Assembly (NCBI RefSeq): GCF_001434095.1
Contig: NZ_AZDS01000002.1
Location: 233,134 to 297,133, forward strand
Direction of reading: 5' to 3'
DNA: 64,000 bases
Source of the DNA: Fructilactobacillus fructivorans
GTDB taxonomy: Bacteria > Bacillota > Bacilli > Lactobacillales > Lactobacillaceae
The first letter of the stretch is position 1. Each line of letters starts with the position of its first letter. Made by a program: the position numbers and the translations under genes. Of this stretch, positions 43,662 to 52,413 are shown one piece after another. The notes beneath the pieces are model-generated. The model did not search any database. It was not told the origin of the DNA and saw nothing but the letters and a program-made list of their open reading frames with translations.

Positions 43662-44600
43662 ATGAGTGAAGATAAGACTAGCATCGGAAAAAGTAAAGTA
43701 TTAAAAGGGATTGCCTGGGCAACCCTGGCATCAACCTTTTGGGGTGTTTCTGGAGTGGTTCTCCAGTTTGTCTCACAAAATGCTGCCATTCCAGCCTCAT
43801 GGTTCTTGTCAGTAAGAACCATTTTTTCTGGAATTTTGCTTTTAGTGATCGGATCCATCATGTATGGAACCAAGATTTTCCATGTTTTTAAAGACTGGAA
43901 GTCCATTATTTGTATCGTCGCTTATGGAATCATCGGATTAGGTGCTAACCTAATGTCATTTTACCTTAGTGTTCAGGATGGAAATGCGGCTTCGGCAACG
44001 ATCCTGCAGTACTTATCGCCATTATTTATCCTGTTGGGTGGATTTTTGTTCATGCATAAGCGACCTTACAAGATCGATTTAATCGTTTTTCTATTAGCTC
44101 TTGTAGGGGTCTTTCTGGCAATTACCAAGGGTGACATTAATCAATTAGCTATTCCACTCCCAGCCCTACTTTGGGGAATTGTTTCTGGAATTACCGCCGC
44201 TTGTTATGTGGTCATCCCTCGTCCACTAATGGAAGAAAATTCACCCATTGTGGTTCTCGGTTGGGGAACTTTGATTGCGGGCTTGGTCTTTAACATTCAT
44301 CAACCAGTCTGGGTTGGGGTTCCACACCTAACTACTGGTGCCATCGTTGGAATTGGAGCCATCGTAATCATTGGAACGGTTATTCCATTTGCATGTTTGC
44401 TTCACAGTTTGCACTTTGCTTCTTCAGAAGACGTTAGTTTGGTGGATGCTGTTCAACCAGTGGTCACTTTCATCTTGAGTGTGCTCTTCTTACACACTAA
44501 GATTAGTTTGATGGAAGTAGTTGGGTCAGCGTTAGTAATTCTCGCAATTTACATTTTGCAGGATTCCAAGCGCCGGAACGTGAAACAACAGAAGCTGTAA
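43662..44600 (+). CDS. EamA/DMT-family transporter, copy 2
   Basis: 312 residues, ten hydrophobic segments, two EamA repeats. Nearly the same sequence landmarks as copy 3: ATILQYLSPLFILLGGFLFM near 111-130 and PIVVLGWGTLIAGLVFN near 193. AGGGTG precedes the ATG. Copies 2 and 3 are recent duplicates flanking a broken small gene; copy 1 is more distant. Possibly amino acid or drug export; not determinable. Confidence 0.8.
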   Translation: MSEDKTSIGKSKVLKGIAWATLASTFWGVSGVVLQFVSQNAAIPASWFLSVRTIFSGILLLVIGSIMYGTKIFHVFKDWKSIICIVAYGIIGLGANLMSFYLSVQDGNAASATILQYLSPLFILLGGFLFMHKRPYKIDLIVFLLALVGVFLAITKGDINQLAIPLPALLWGIVSGITAACYVVIPRPLMEENSPIVVLGWGTLIAGLVFNIHQPVWVGVPHLTTGAIVGIGAIVIIGTVIPFACLLHSLHFASSEDVSLVDAVQPVVTFILSVLFLHTKISLMEVVGSALVILAIYILQDSKRRNVKQQKL

Positions 44601-44611
44601 CAAAGATAATC

Positions 44612-44922
44612 ATGGCAAATAAATATAAAGTAATGCGGTTTACCGGAGTTCCACTAGCAATGGATGATGCCGGTAATTATGTAATTAAAAAAGATGAGAA
44701 CGGCAATTTTAAACTTCATACTTGGCGAATTGGAAAACATACCAGGGGCCATTTTCATCGGATCGGTCAAGTTTTTTAACGGAAAATCGATTAAGGGTTG
44801 CCATTGTGCAGGATTTTAGTGTATCTTTTAACAAACGGCATCGGTATACGCCGATGGAGCGTTTTTTAGATGATTATGTTGATAAAAAAGTTATTGATGA
44901 AGCTGAGTCACACTTGGATTAA
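44612..44922 (+). pseudogene. Frameshifted hypothetical gene between two DMT paralogues
   Basis: A frame from ATG 44612 reads MANKYKVMRFTGVPLAMDDA and so on to about 44737, where a nearby stop would end it. The adjacent frame continues smoothly (YQGPFSSDRSSFLTENRLRV to EAESHLD, stop 44920-44922). One missing A in the AAAA near 44734-44737 explains the break. The joined product would be about 103 residues and soluble. I believe similar small proteins occur in lactobacilli but cannot name the family. The ribosome binding site is weak. Confidence 0.55.
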
Positions 44923-44944
44923 TTGGAAACTGTGAGGAGATAAT

Positions 44945-45877
44945 ATGAAAAGTAGAACGGGTAAGATGAGCAACACCGTTAAGGGAATTTGTTTAGCGGC
45001 GTTTGCGTCAACTTCATGGGGTGTTGCTGGTGTCATAACACAGTATGTTTCACAAAATGTTGGGATTCCAGCTTCCTGGTTTCTATCAGCCCGTACCACT
45101 GGTGCGGCCATTGTTTTGTTACTAGTTAGTGCCATTATTTATGGTAAGGGAATCTTTAGTGTCTTTAAGTCGTGGAAGTCAATCATGTGGTTGGTTTTGT
45201 ATGGTTTGTTTGGACTAGCAGCTAACATGGGAAGTTTCTATGTCAGTATTCAGACCGGTAACGCAGCCGCAACTACGATTTTGCAGTACCTATCACCACT
45301 GTTTATCTTATTAGGTGGATTTGTGTTTATGCATAAAAAGCCGATGAAGATGGACATCGTGGTCTTCGTTTTGGCCTTGGCTGGAGTGTTTTTATCAATT
45401 ACCAAAGGTGATATTTCACAACTATCAATTCCAATGGGATCATTTTTCTGGGGAATTATTTCTGGAATTACCGCAGCTTTATACGTGGTTCTGCCACGAC
45501 CACTTGCTCACGATAATTCACCCATCGTTGTTCTTGGTTGGGGAACTTTAATTGCCAGCTTGGCCTTTAACATTAACCACCCGGTATGGACCAACGTTCC
45601 TCACTTAGGAATGGGCGGAGTGCTTGGCGTTTGTGGAATCATTCTGTTTGGAACTTTGCTTACTTTTTCCTCACTAATCTACGCTTCTCGTTTTACCTCA
45701 TCAGAGGTTATCAGTTTACTGGATGCGATTCAGCCAGTAGCAACCTTTGTCCTGAGTGTGATCTTCTTACATACTCACATTAGTTGGGTTGAAGTCTTAG
45801 GTGCTGTTCTGGTTATTCTGGCGGTTTACATCCTTCAGTATGTACAACGACACAAGAATCAAGAGGAGCTCTTATAA
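44945..45877 (+). CDS. EamA/DMT-family transporter, copy 3
   Basis: 310 residues, ten hydrophobic segments, highly similar to copy 2 over the full length (TTILQYLSPLFILLGGFVFM, PIVVLGWGTLIASLAFN). GAGGAGA lies before the ATG. The two copies differ mainly in the terminal residues, so a local duplication is likely. Confidence 0.8.
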   Translation: MKSRTGKMSNTVKGICLAAFASTSWGVAGVITQYVSQNVGIPASWFLSARTTGAAIVLLLVSAIIYGKGIFSVFKSWKSIMWLVLYGLFGLAANMGSFYVSIQTGNAAATTILQYLSPLFILLGGFVFMHKKPMKMDIVVFVLALAGVFLSITKGDISQLSIPMGSFFWGIISGITAALYVVLPRPLAHDNSPIVVLGWGTLIASLAFNINHPVWTNVPHLGMGGVLGVCGIILFGTLLTFSSLIYASRFTSSEVISLLDAIQPVATFVLSVIFLHTHISWVEVLGAVLVILAVYILQYVQRHKNQEELL

Positions 45878-45904
45878 CTTTCTTAAGCATTTGAGCATAT
45901 TGGT

Positions 45905-45932
45905 TTGAAGGCCCAATCTTTCAGGATATAAT
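45905..45932 (+). promoter_or_regulatory. Promoter of the 87-aa gene
   Basis: TTGAAG and TATAAT are separated by 16 bases. Confidence 0.55.
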
Positions 45933-45963
45933 AGTGTCAATCTTAATAAAGGGAGAGATTATT

Positions 45964-46227
45964 ATGGCAGAAGAAAGTAAAGAGACAAAAGCATTAGACA
46001 AGATCTCAGAAATCATGAACAAGTTGCAAAAGACTTTGGACAAAGAAGGCACTGAATCAAAAGAGGGCCACAAAGTTCATAGTTGGTTGGAAGAACACCG
46101 TGCTATTCATGAAATCAAACGAACCCTTCATGAAGTTGGCAAGTTCGACAAGTTTGACTCAGCCGCTTACGACAAATTCATGAAGGATTACGAAAAAGTT
46201 GTTAATGATTTGGACGACAACGATTAA
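45964..46227 (+). CDS. Hypothetical helical protein, 87 aa
   Basis: Soluble, charged and mostly helical (DKISEIMNKLQKTLDKEG, then EEHRAIHEIKRTLHEVGKF). No family recognised. AAAGGGAGAG before the ATG at 45964 gives the start; the longer in-frame start is rejected. It has its own promoter and terminator, so it is likely a well-expressed small protein. Confidence 0.65.
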   Translation: MAEESKETKALDKISEIMNKLQKTLDKEGTESKEGHKVHSWLEEHRAIHEIKRTLHEVGKFDKFDSAAYDKFMKDYEKVVNDLDDND

Positions 46228-46242
46228 TAATCTATAATTTCT

Positions 46243-46275
46243 AGGGAAGCTGCAATGGTAGCTTCTCTTTTTTTG
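46243..46275 (+). terminator. Rho-independent terminator
   Basis: The stem AGGGAAGCT / AGCTTCTCT is followed by a T run. Confidence 0.7.
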
Positions 46276-46306
46276 TGAAGATCTTTAAAAGAAGGGAAAT
46301 GATAAT

Positions 46307-46624
46307 TTGGCGGGTACGACGAATGAGTTCAGCTTTGATGGATTCACTTTAAATCCGGCGGTAGGTGAGTTGAGTAGTAATACTCAATCCATTAAGTTAA
46401 CCGCTACTGAGACCTCGCTGATGGTGCTTTTTATTGAGCACAAAGACAAGCTAGTATCAAAAAAAGAATTAATGACTTTTCTGTGGGCTAACGGTGCTTT
46501 TATTGACCAAGATGCCATTGAGGATGATATTAGCAGATTGAGACATAAGCTTGGTCAGGTTGGTTTAAAAGATAGGATCAAGACGGTGCCAATGCGAGGA
46601 TATAAGTTGGTTACGAATCGGTAG
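46307..46624 (+). CDS. Stand-alone OmpR/PhoB-type winged-helix DNA-binding protein
   Basis: 105 residues: only the C-terminal winged-helix domain of OmpR/PhoB response regulators (IKLTATETSLMVLFIEHKDK, SKKELMTFLWAN, then the recognition helix DDISRLRHKLGQ and the wing VPMRGYKLV). No receiver domain and no kinase gene nearby, so its activity must be set by another input or be constitutive. It starts with TTG at 46307 behind AGAAGGGA. Single gene with a terminator. Confidence 0.8.
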   Translation: MAGTTNEFSFDGFTLNPAVGELSSNTQSIKLTATETSLMVLFIEHKDKLVSKKELMTFLWANGAFIDQDAIEDDISRLRHKLGQVGLKDRIKTVPMRGYKLVTNR

Positions 46625-46635
46625 GATTAATAATC

Positions 46636-46670
46636 AAAAAGAGAGATGGCAAAAATGTCATCTCTTTTTC
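46636..46670 (+). terminator. Rho-independent terminator
   Basis: The stem AAAGAGAGATG / CATCTCTTTT is followed by T residues. Confidence 0.75.
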
Positions 46671-46677
46671 TTTGTAT

Positions 46678-46709
46678 AAAAAAGAACCCATCAATTAATT
46701 GATGGATTC
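46678..46709 (-). terminator. Rho-independent terminator of the 72-aa gene
   Basis: The palindrome around CCATCAATTAATTGATGG has a T run on the minus strand. Confidence 0.75.
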
Positions 46710-46723
46710 AGGAAAATAAAAAA

Positions 46724-46942
46724 TTATTTCTTAAGTAACTTTTCAGCATCAGCTTTAACGTCGTCATCGCTCATGTCTAAGTACTTTTCCATGTCGGATT
46801 CAGTCTTCATGGTGTCATGACTGTTATCTTCCATGTAGTGGTCCCATAAGGCATCACGGACAGGAATTGAGTCATCGCTCCAATCAAATACTTCTGACAT
46901 CTTTTCGTCTAATACACGTGGTGTTTCAAAATCATCAGCCAT
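46724..46942 (-). CDS. Small acidic protein, 72 aa
   Basis: Very acidic and soluble ([20 protein letters not shown] near the end), with a single helical character. AAAGGGGAT lies before the ATG. No family recognised. Between terminators and next to a small DNA-binding protein; no functional link is evident. Confidence 0.6.
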   Translation of the reverse strand: MADDFETPRVLDEKMSEVFDWSDDSIPVRDALWDHYMEDNSHDTMKTESDMEKYLDMSDDDVKADAEKLLKK

Positions 46943-47000
46943 GTTATATATCCCCTTTTCATTTATTCACTTCTATTTTAATTCTTTTTAGCAAAAAGTG

Positions 47001-48260
47001 TTAGCTATTTGCACTTAATTTCGCCTTTTTACTTAATTTTTTGATGCCAGGAATGCTTAACATTGTCACAAAGCTAATTAAATATAGAACGGAAAGGAAA
47101 ATCATTACAACCATCAGGTTATACTGGTCCATTAAAATCCCAATGATCACCGATGACATTCCGCCAACCGCTCGACCGACACCAACAATAATGTTGTTAG
47201 CACTACTTCTAACCTCGGTGGGGTAGAGTTGACTGACAACTGCACCATATCCGCCATACATCCCATTGGAGAAGAAACCGACGATCGCTCCAATTACTAG
47301 GAGGGCAATCGTAGTGTGGGCAAGCACCAGGAGATAGACCATGATTGACGAGGCAATTAAAAAGATTCCAAATGAAAGTCTAGGACCAATGCGATCTAAG
47401 ATGGAACCAAAGGTCATCATTCCCACACTCATTCCGATAATGGTGGAAATCATCCAAAGTGATGATCCGGCAACGTTCAATCCGCTTTGCTTTTGAACGA
47501 TGGTGGGTAACCAGTTCATGAGGCCGAAATAACCGGCGATTTGGACGGTGGTCATGATCATCAAACCGATACTTTGATAGGACGTTTGAAAGTCAGAAAA
47601 CATGTATTTTCGAATGGCTTCTGCGGTGGAAATGGTTTGTTCTTGCTTGGACTTCAGAAATTCGTTGGATTCCGAAAGGTGTCGACGAACGAAGAAGATT
47701 AAGACAATGGGAATTAATCCAAATAGGTAGAGTGCGTGCCAACCCAAGTGGGGAATAATAAAAGCAGCTAAGACGGCCGCAAGTAGTGCGCCGACTTGGC
47801 CGCCAACCGAGGCAATCGACGACATTTTACCTAACTTATTCTTGGGAAAGGCTTCCGCAAGGAGCGTAATTCCCAGCCCGTATTCACCGCCTGCTCCGAT
47901 TCCGGTCAGTAGTCTCAAAAAGTAAATGAGATAGATGTTGTTGGCAAATCCCATTAAAGCTGTCGCAAACGCAAAGATGAAGATGGTGTATGTAAACGTT
48001 TTGACCCTGCCAAATCGATCGCCCAGAAAGCCAAAGATGACTCCACCAAGTAACATTCCCCAGTTAGTAATGGTTCCAATCAGACCGGCAGCTCCAGCTG
48101 AAATGTGGAGCGAAGCAATCATCGAACTCATCGTGAAAGATAGAAAGAGCACATCCATGTTTTCAAGACCAAATCCAGAACTAGATGATAGTAAAACTAG
48201 TTTTTGGTTCTTGCTCATTGCGTGGCTGTGCTCAGTATCATTGGTTATATTATTATCCAT
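47001..48260 (-). CDS. MFS permease, AAHS/sugar-porter-like
   Basis: 419 residues with twelve membrane segments. The loop 2-3 motif GFLGDRFGRVKTF and its relative in the second half (GSILDRIGPR) identify an MFS porter. GIGAGGEYGLGITLLAEAFP resembles the aromatic acid:proton symporter and related organic-acid branches, with a conserved Glu. Substrate unknown, possibly an organic acid. TTTGGAGGAAAT before the ATG at 48260 sets the start. It is divergent from pyrF. Confidence 0.8.
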   Translation of the reverse strand: MDNNITNDTEHSHAMSKNQKLVLLSSSSGFGLENMDVLFLSFTMSSMIASLHISAGAAGLIGTITNWGMLLGGVIFGFLGDRFGRVKTFTYTIFIFAFATALMGFANNIYLIYFLRLLTGIGAGGEYGLGITLLAEAFPKNKLGKMSSIASVGGQVGALLAAVLAAFIIPHLGWHALYLFGLIPIVLIFFVRRHLSESNEFLKSKQEQTISTAEAIRKYMFSDFQTSYQSIGLMIMTTVQIAGYFGLMNWLPTIVQKQSGLNVAGSSLWMISTIIGMSVGMMTFGSILDRIGPRLSFGIFLIASSIMVYLLVLAHTTIALLVIGAIVGFFSNGMYGGYGAVVSQLYPTEVRSSANNIIVGVGRAVGGMSSVIIGILMDQYNLMVVMIFLSVLYLISFVTMLSIPGIKKLSKKAKLSANS

Positions 48261-48355
48261 AATTTCCTCCAAATTAAGACTCACTGGTCTTTTTTATTTG
48301 TTGCTGTTAGCGATTATTGCATAGCAAAATTATTTTTGCAAGGTCCAATTTGAAC

Positions 48356-48384
48356 TTGACGAGCCGACCAATCTTCCCTATATT
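48356..48384 (+). promoter_or_regulatory. Promoter of the pyrFE operon
   Basis: TTGACG and TATATT are separated by exactly 17 bases, starting a leader of about 120 bases. Confidence 0.65.
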
Positions 48385-48401
48385 AGGAGTAATCATTAAT
48401 T

Positions 48402-48426
48402 AAATTGGTTCAGAGAAGCCAAAATT
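48402..48426 (+). promoter_or_regulatory. PyrR-binding stem-loop in the pyrFE leader
   Basis: The stem AAATTGG / CCAAAATT encloses TTCAGAGAAG, close to the PyrR anti-antiterminator loop (core CAGAGAGG). It lies between the promoter and a leader terminator, the standard order for UMP-dependent PyrR attenuation. Confidence 0.7.
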
Positions 48427-48459
48427 ATGTTTATCAATTCATATAAATTTAATTCTAAA

Positions 48460-48499
48460 GGACCATTCTCTGACATTTGTCTCGGAATGGTCCATTTTT
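48460..48499 (+). terminator. Leader terminator (attenuator) of pyrFE
   Basis: The stem GGACCATTC / GAATGGTCC is followed by TTTTT and ends 12 bases before the pyrF ATG. With the PyrR-type loop upstream it should stop transcription when pyrimidines are plentiful. Confidence 0.75.
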
Positions 48500-48511
48500 G
48501 TGAGGTAAAAA

Positions 48512-49240
48512 ATGAAAAAAACAATGATGATTGCGTTGGATTTTCCAACCCAAATGGATGTGAATACTTTTCTTGATCAATTTCCGTATCCAGAACAGTT
48601 GATCGTTAAGATTGGGATGGAACTCTTTTACCGTTACGGACCAGAAGCAGTGCGGGAAATTCAAAATAAGGGATGCTCGATTTTCCTGGATCTAAAGTTA
48701 ATGGACATTCCCAATACGGTTTATGCTGGAATGTTTCAACTGGCCAAACTGGGAGTCGATTACGTGACAGTCCATACTCTTGGTGGTAGTGAGATGATGC
48801 GTGCCGCCAAACGGGGGCTAGTTGATGGGAGTGCGGAGGCAAATAAGAAGGTACCTGAGCTACTGGGAGTAACCGAATTAACCTCCATTTCCCAGACGGC
48901 GCTCACTAACGAACAAAACTGTTCGTTAACTATGAATGAACAGGTCGTTTCCCTTGCTAACTTAGCTAAGGCATCTGGTTGTGATGGCGTGATTACGTCT
49001 GCCAAAGAGTTGAATGATCTCGTGGAACAGGTCGGCGATGATTTTGACTACGTGGTTCCTGGCATCCGGAGCAGGGATGACGCCAGTGAGGATCAGAAGC
49101 GGGTGGCAACTCCAGAGCAGGCTCGAGAACACGGTGCTTCCGCCATTGTCGTTGGAAGGCCAATTACTCAGAATGAGCATCCCTATCGAGCCTATCAAAA
49201 GTATGATGATGAATGGAATCTTAAGAAAAGGGTGGATTAA
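48512..49240 (+). CDS. pyrF: Orotidine 5'-phosphate decarboxylase
   Basis: 242 residues. Active-site Lys33 (VKIGME) and the Asp60-Lys62-Asp65 charge network in FLDLKLMDIPNTV; the phosphate loop is VVPGIRSRDD and VVGRPIT. It converts OMP to UMP, the last step of pyrimidine synthesis. The usually conserved His of DLKLHDIPNTV is Met64 here; this residue is not one of the catalytic Lys/Asp. Translationally coupled to pyrE (TAATG overlap). Control by the PyrR attenuator upstream is likely. Confidence 0.9.
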   Translation: MKKTMMIALDFPTQMDVNTFLDQFPYPEQLIVKIGMELFYRYGPEAVREIQNKGCSIFLDLKLMDIPNTVYAGMFQLAKLGVDYVTVHTLGGSEMMRAAKRGLVDGSAEANKKVPELLGVTELTSISQTALTNEQNCSLTMNEQVVSLANLAKASGCDGVITSAKELNDLVEQVGDDFDYVVPGIRSRDDASEDQKRVATPEQAREHGASAIVVGRPITQNEHPYRAYQKYDDEWNLKKRVD

Positions 49241-49866
49241 TGATGAATACAACTAGCATTTTAAAGGACCTCGTAAGTGATCGAATTGTCCAACTTAACC
49301 CCAGTCAGCCGTTTACATTTGCGAGTGGGATTAAGTCGCCAATCTATACGGACCTTCGTTTGACAATTTCGTATCCGAAGTTAAGACGTAAAATTTATCT
49401 GGCCCTTGGTGATTTGATTGAAACTAATTTTCCCAACGCCACTGTCATTGGCGGTGTTGCCACCGCTGGCATTCCTCATGCTGCGTGGGTAGCGGAAGAA
49501 ATGCAGTTACCGATGATCTACGTCAGATCCAAGCCCAAAGATCACGGAACCAGTAAACAAATCGAGGGAAGGGTAACACCGTCTGACCACATTGTCCTAA
49601 TTGATGACCTGATTTCAACTGGTGGAAGCGTGATTAAAGCTTCCAAGGCAGTTCAAGCTGACGGCTATCAAGTTGACGGGGTGGTTTCAATTTTCTCCTA
49701 TGGGTTTGCGGACGCTACTGATAATTTTAAAAAGGCTAATTTAAAATTTGTGCCACTACTAACTTATCCAGAATTAATTAAGCAAATGCTTAACGATGAA
49801 CAAATTCAAAATGATGAGTATGAACGGTTGAACAAGTGGCATCAGGATCCATGGTCATGGAAATAA
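49240..49866 (+). CDS. pyrE: Orotate phosphoribosyltransferase
   Basis: 208 residues with the PRPP-binding motif IVLIDDLISTGGSVIKA (about 123-139) and the flexible loop with RSKPKDHGTSKQIEG. It joins orotate and PRPP to give OMP for PyrF. AAAGGGTGG lies just before two adjacent ATG codons at 49240 and 49243; either may be used. Other pyr genes are not in the window. Confidence 0.9.
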   Translation: MMNTTSILKDLVSDRIVQLNPSQPFTFASGIKSPIYTDLRLTISYPKLRRKIYLALGDLIETNFPNATVIGGVATAGIPHAAWVAEEMQLPMIYVRSKPKDHGTSKQIEGRVTPSDHIVLIDDLISTGGSVIKASKAVQADGYQVDGVVSIFSYGFADATDNFKKANLKFVPLLTYPELIKQMLNDEQIQNDEYERLNKWHQDPWSWK

Positions 49867-49931
49867 ATTACCGTTTTTATTTCCCAATTTTTAAGGATAT
49901 ATTACGATCTATTATCGCTTACAATTCGTTA

Positions 49932-49960
49932 TTGACACGTGAAAAATTTAACTATATGAT
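49932..49960 (+). promoter_or_regulatory. Promoter of adhP
   Basis: TTGACA and TATGAT are separated by 17 bases, about 50 bases before the ATG. Confidence 0.7.
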
Positions 49961-50012
49961 AGGAATTGTTGATAGATAGATGAATATAATTACAAAAATA
50001 GGAGAAGTGATT

Positions 50013-51041
50013 ATGGTTAAAGCAGCAGTTGTTAGAGATAATTCAGATGGATATGTAGACGTTAAAGATGTCAAGTTACGTCCAATTCATGAGGGTGAAG
50101 CCCTAGTTAAAGTTGAATATTGTGGTCTTTGTCACACTGACTTGCACGTGGCTTCAGGTGATTTCGGTGAGGTTCCTGGCCGAATCATTGGACATGAAGG
50201 AGTTGGCCGAGTAATTCAAGTTGCAGACGATGTAACCGACTTAAAGATTGGTGATCGGGTTTCGATTGCCTGGTTCTACTCAGCTGATGGAACCTGTGAG
50301 TACTGTGTTACTGGAAATGAAACTCTATGTCGGAACGTTAAAAACTCTGGTTTTACCGTTAATGGTGCGATGGCTGAAGAATGTATCGTAGATGCTAAGT
50401 ACGCCGTTAAGGTTCCAGAAGGTTTGGATCCCGTAGAAGCAACTTCATTAACCTGTGCTGGTGTTACGACTTACAAAGCCTTGAAGATTGGTGACACGAA
50501 ACCAGGTAAGTGGGTTGAAGTCGTAGGTGCCGGTGGTTTAGGTAACCTTGGGGTTCAATTAGCTCACAATGTTTTTGGTGCACCAGTGGTTGTCGTTGAC
50601 GGTGACCCTAAGAAGTTGGAAGCCGCTAAAAAGAACGGTGCCGATGTTTTGATTAACCGTCACGATGGTAACGTAGCTGAACAAATTCAGGACAAGGTTG
50701 GCGGTGTTTACGATTCTATCGTTACGGCCGTTAATCCAGACGCTTTCACTCAATCAGTTAACGCCTTGAGACCTAATGGAACATTGGTTGCCGTTGCTCT
50801 TCCTAAGGGTGACATGGCACTTAACATTGATAAGACGGTTCTTGACGGCATCAAGGTTGCTGGTTCACTTGTAGGAACTAGACAAGACCTAAGAGAAACC
50901 TTCCAGTTCGGTGCTGAAGGAAAGGTTAAACCAATCGTTAGAACCGACAAATTGGAAAACATCAATAACGTCATTGATGACATGAAGGCCGGTAAGATTG
51001 TTGGTCGAGTTGTCTTTGATTTCACTGGCGACGAAAAATAA
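50013..51041 (+). CDS. adhP: Zinc-dependent alcohol dehydrogenase AdhP
   Basis: 342 residues, very similar in layout to E. coli AdhP. Catalytic zinc ligands Cys37, His61-Glu62 and the later Cys in [14 protein letters not shown] motif [14 protein letters not shown]. It reduces acetaldehyde to ethanol with NADH. Oddity: the structural-zinc lobe reads [11 protein letters not shown], so the first of the four ligands is Asp92 instead of Cys, while Cys95, Cys98 and Cys106 are kept. TAGGAGAAG before the ATG at 50013 sets the start. Codon use suggests high expression. Confidence 0.9.
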   Translation: MVKAAVVRDNSDGYVDVKDVKLRPIHEGEALVKVEYCGLCHTDLHVASGDFGEVPGRIIGHEGVGRVIQVADDVTDLKIGDRVSIAWFYSADGTCEYCVTGNETLCRNVKNSGFTVNGAMAEECIVDAKYAVKVPEGLDPVEATSLTCAGVTTYKALKIGDTKPGKWVEVVGAGGLGNLGVQLAHNVFGAPVVVVDGDPKKLEAAKKNGADVLINRHDGNVAEQIQDKVGGVYDSIVTAVNPDAFTQSVNALRPNGTLVAVALPKGDMALNIDKTVLDGIKVAGSLVGTRQDLRETFQFGAEGKVKPIVRTDKLENINNVIDDMKAGKIVGRVVFDFTGDEK

Positions 51042-51060
51042 TTTAAACTTATAATTAATT

Positions 51061-51097
51061 AAGAAGCAGAATTGTTCAAATTCTGCTTCTTTTTTTA
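51061..51097 (+). terminator. Rho-independent terminator
   Basis: A 13-bp stem AAGAAGCAGAATT / AATTCTGCTTCTT is followed by a T run. Confidence 0.85.
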
Positions 51098-51169
51098 ATA
51101 ATTACTTCGATGTTCGTTATAATGGAGAAATGAGATTATTTTTAAATTCATAACGAACGAGGAAGCATA

Positions 51170-52354
51170 ATGAAAGAAAACCCCAAGTATAAAATTGCCA
51201 TTCCAAATCAAGTGGTAGAACGCTTGCACATTAAGCCTGATGCTAAATTAAAGCTCACACTGCGACGGCAAGGGATGGTGGTAGAAAAAATTAATGATGG
51301 AAGTGCGGACTCTTGGAACGTGTCAATCTGGTGGTCTCTCATTCCGGCCATTCTAACTGCCGTCATGGTCCTAATATTTTTTAAGTATCGGAATTTTCGG
51401 ATTATTCCCTTGAGTGGTCAGTTTTCGATTGCAAGTGGAACCATTGTCTTTGGTCTGATTTTTGGTGCACTCTTGTTTACGATTTTTTTGGTTAAAAGCC
51501 GGAAGAATCCGCAAAATACCATTTATCGCAACATCTATTGGCGAAATTTTCCAACAATTGTCCTGTCGTTTACGGCTAGCTTACTGGTTGGATTACTAGG
51601 AATCTTTTGGATACTGGGAATTGCCTTTAAGGGGGCAACTTTTGATGTTTATACAGCAACCATTATCATTGCGGTTTTAGAGGGGATCGTGAACTACGTC
51701 ATGATCGGGGTAGCCGTGGCTTTGACACCCACGTTGCTAGTTGATCTCTTGAACCTGATCATCGTGTCTGGAGTCCTCATCTCCATGTCTTCTAACAGTC
51801 ACCGTTACTGGTGGAAACACAACCTGAGCTTTCTTGGGACCAGTCGGGCCACTGATAGCTGGCAGTTTAATTTGACCATTATTTTTTCGGCTTTATTGAT
51901 GTGGGCCGTGATTGATTTCTTGTTTGTTTCATTGAAGTCGGTCCAAAAGCCCACCGTTCAGACTTGGATTTTAAGGACTCTGATGACTTTAATGGCTTTT
52001 AACGTTGCCGCAATTGGAATCATTCCGAATGACATTCAGGTTCCGTGGATGCACTTCTGGCATACGCAGTTTGGGTGGTCGTTAGTCTGGATTATCATTA
52101 TTTTAATTGCGGGAATTCGGTGGCTGTGGCCTGGGATTTCCAAGAACTTTTTAAAGACCTCTTATCTGATTGGTTTTCTCCTGGTACTAGCCAGTATTCT
52201 CTTCCAGGTCGTGCACTACTTTTCACTCACAGCTTTTGAGATTACCTCATTTACGCTAGCGTTTGCGTGGATTTTGATGTTATTTCAGTATATTTTAAAC
52301 GTCGTGAACAAGGGAATCCTCGATTTTACGGTTACTTTAACCCAAAATAAATAA
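51170..52354 (+). CDS. AbrB-like N-terminus plus DUF998-type membrane protein, 394 aa
   Basis: Residues 1-42 resemble a SpoVT/AbrB swapped-hairpin domain (YKIAIPNQVVERLHIKPDAK, then LTLRRQGMVVEKIND). About ten to twelve membrane segments of DUF998 type follow. This fusion of a DNA-binding-like fold to a membrane domain is seen in lactobacilli; whether the AbrB-like part binds DNA, metal or a partner is unknown. Single gene; GAGGAAG lies 5 bases before the ATG. Confidence 0.65.
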   Translation: MKENPKYKIAIPNQVVERLHIKPDAKLKLTLRRQGMVVEKINDGSADSWNVSIWWSLIPAILTAVMVLIFFKYRNFRIIPLSGQFSIASGTIVFGLIFGALLFTIFLVKSRKNPQNTIYRNIYWRNFPTIVLSFTASLLVGLLGIFWILGIAFKGATFDVYTATIIIAVLEGIVNYVMIGVAVALTPTLLVDLLNLIIVSGVLISMSSNSHRYWWKHNLSFLGTSRATDSWQFNLTIIFSALLMWAVIDFLFVSLKSVQKPTVQTWILRTLMTLMAFNVAAIGIIPNDIQVPWMHFWHTQFGWSLVWIIIILIAGIRWLWPGISKNFLKTSYLIGFLLVLASILFQVVHYFSLTAFEITSFTLAFAWILMLFQYILNVVNKGILDFTVTLTQNK

Positions 52355-52413
52355 GCAGAATCCATGAAATAAATAGCGTGATATCCTACAATGTATTCAT
52401 GGAGGTGTTAAGT

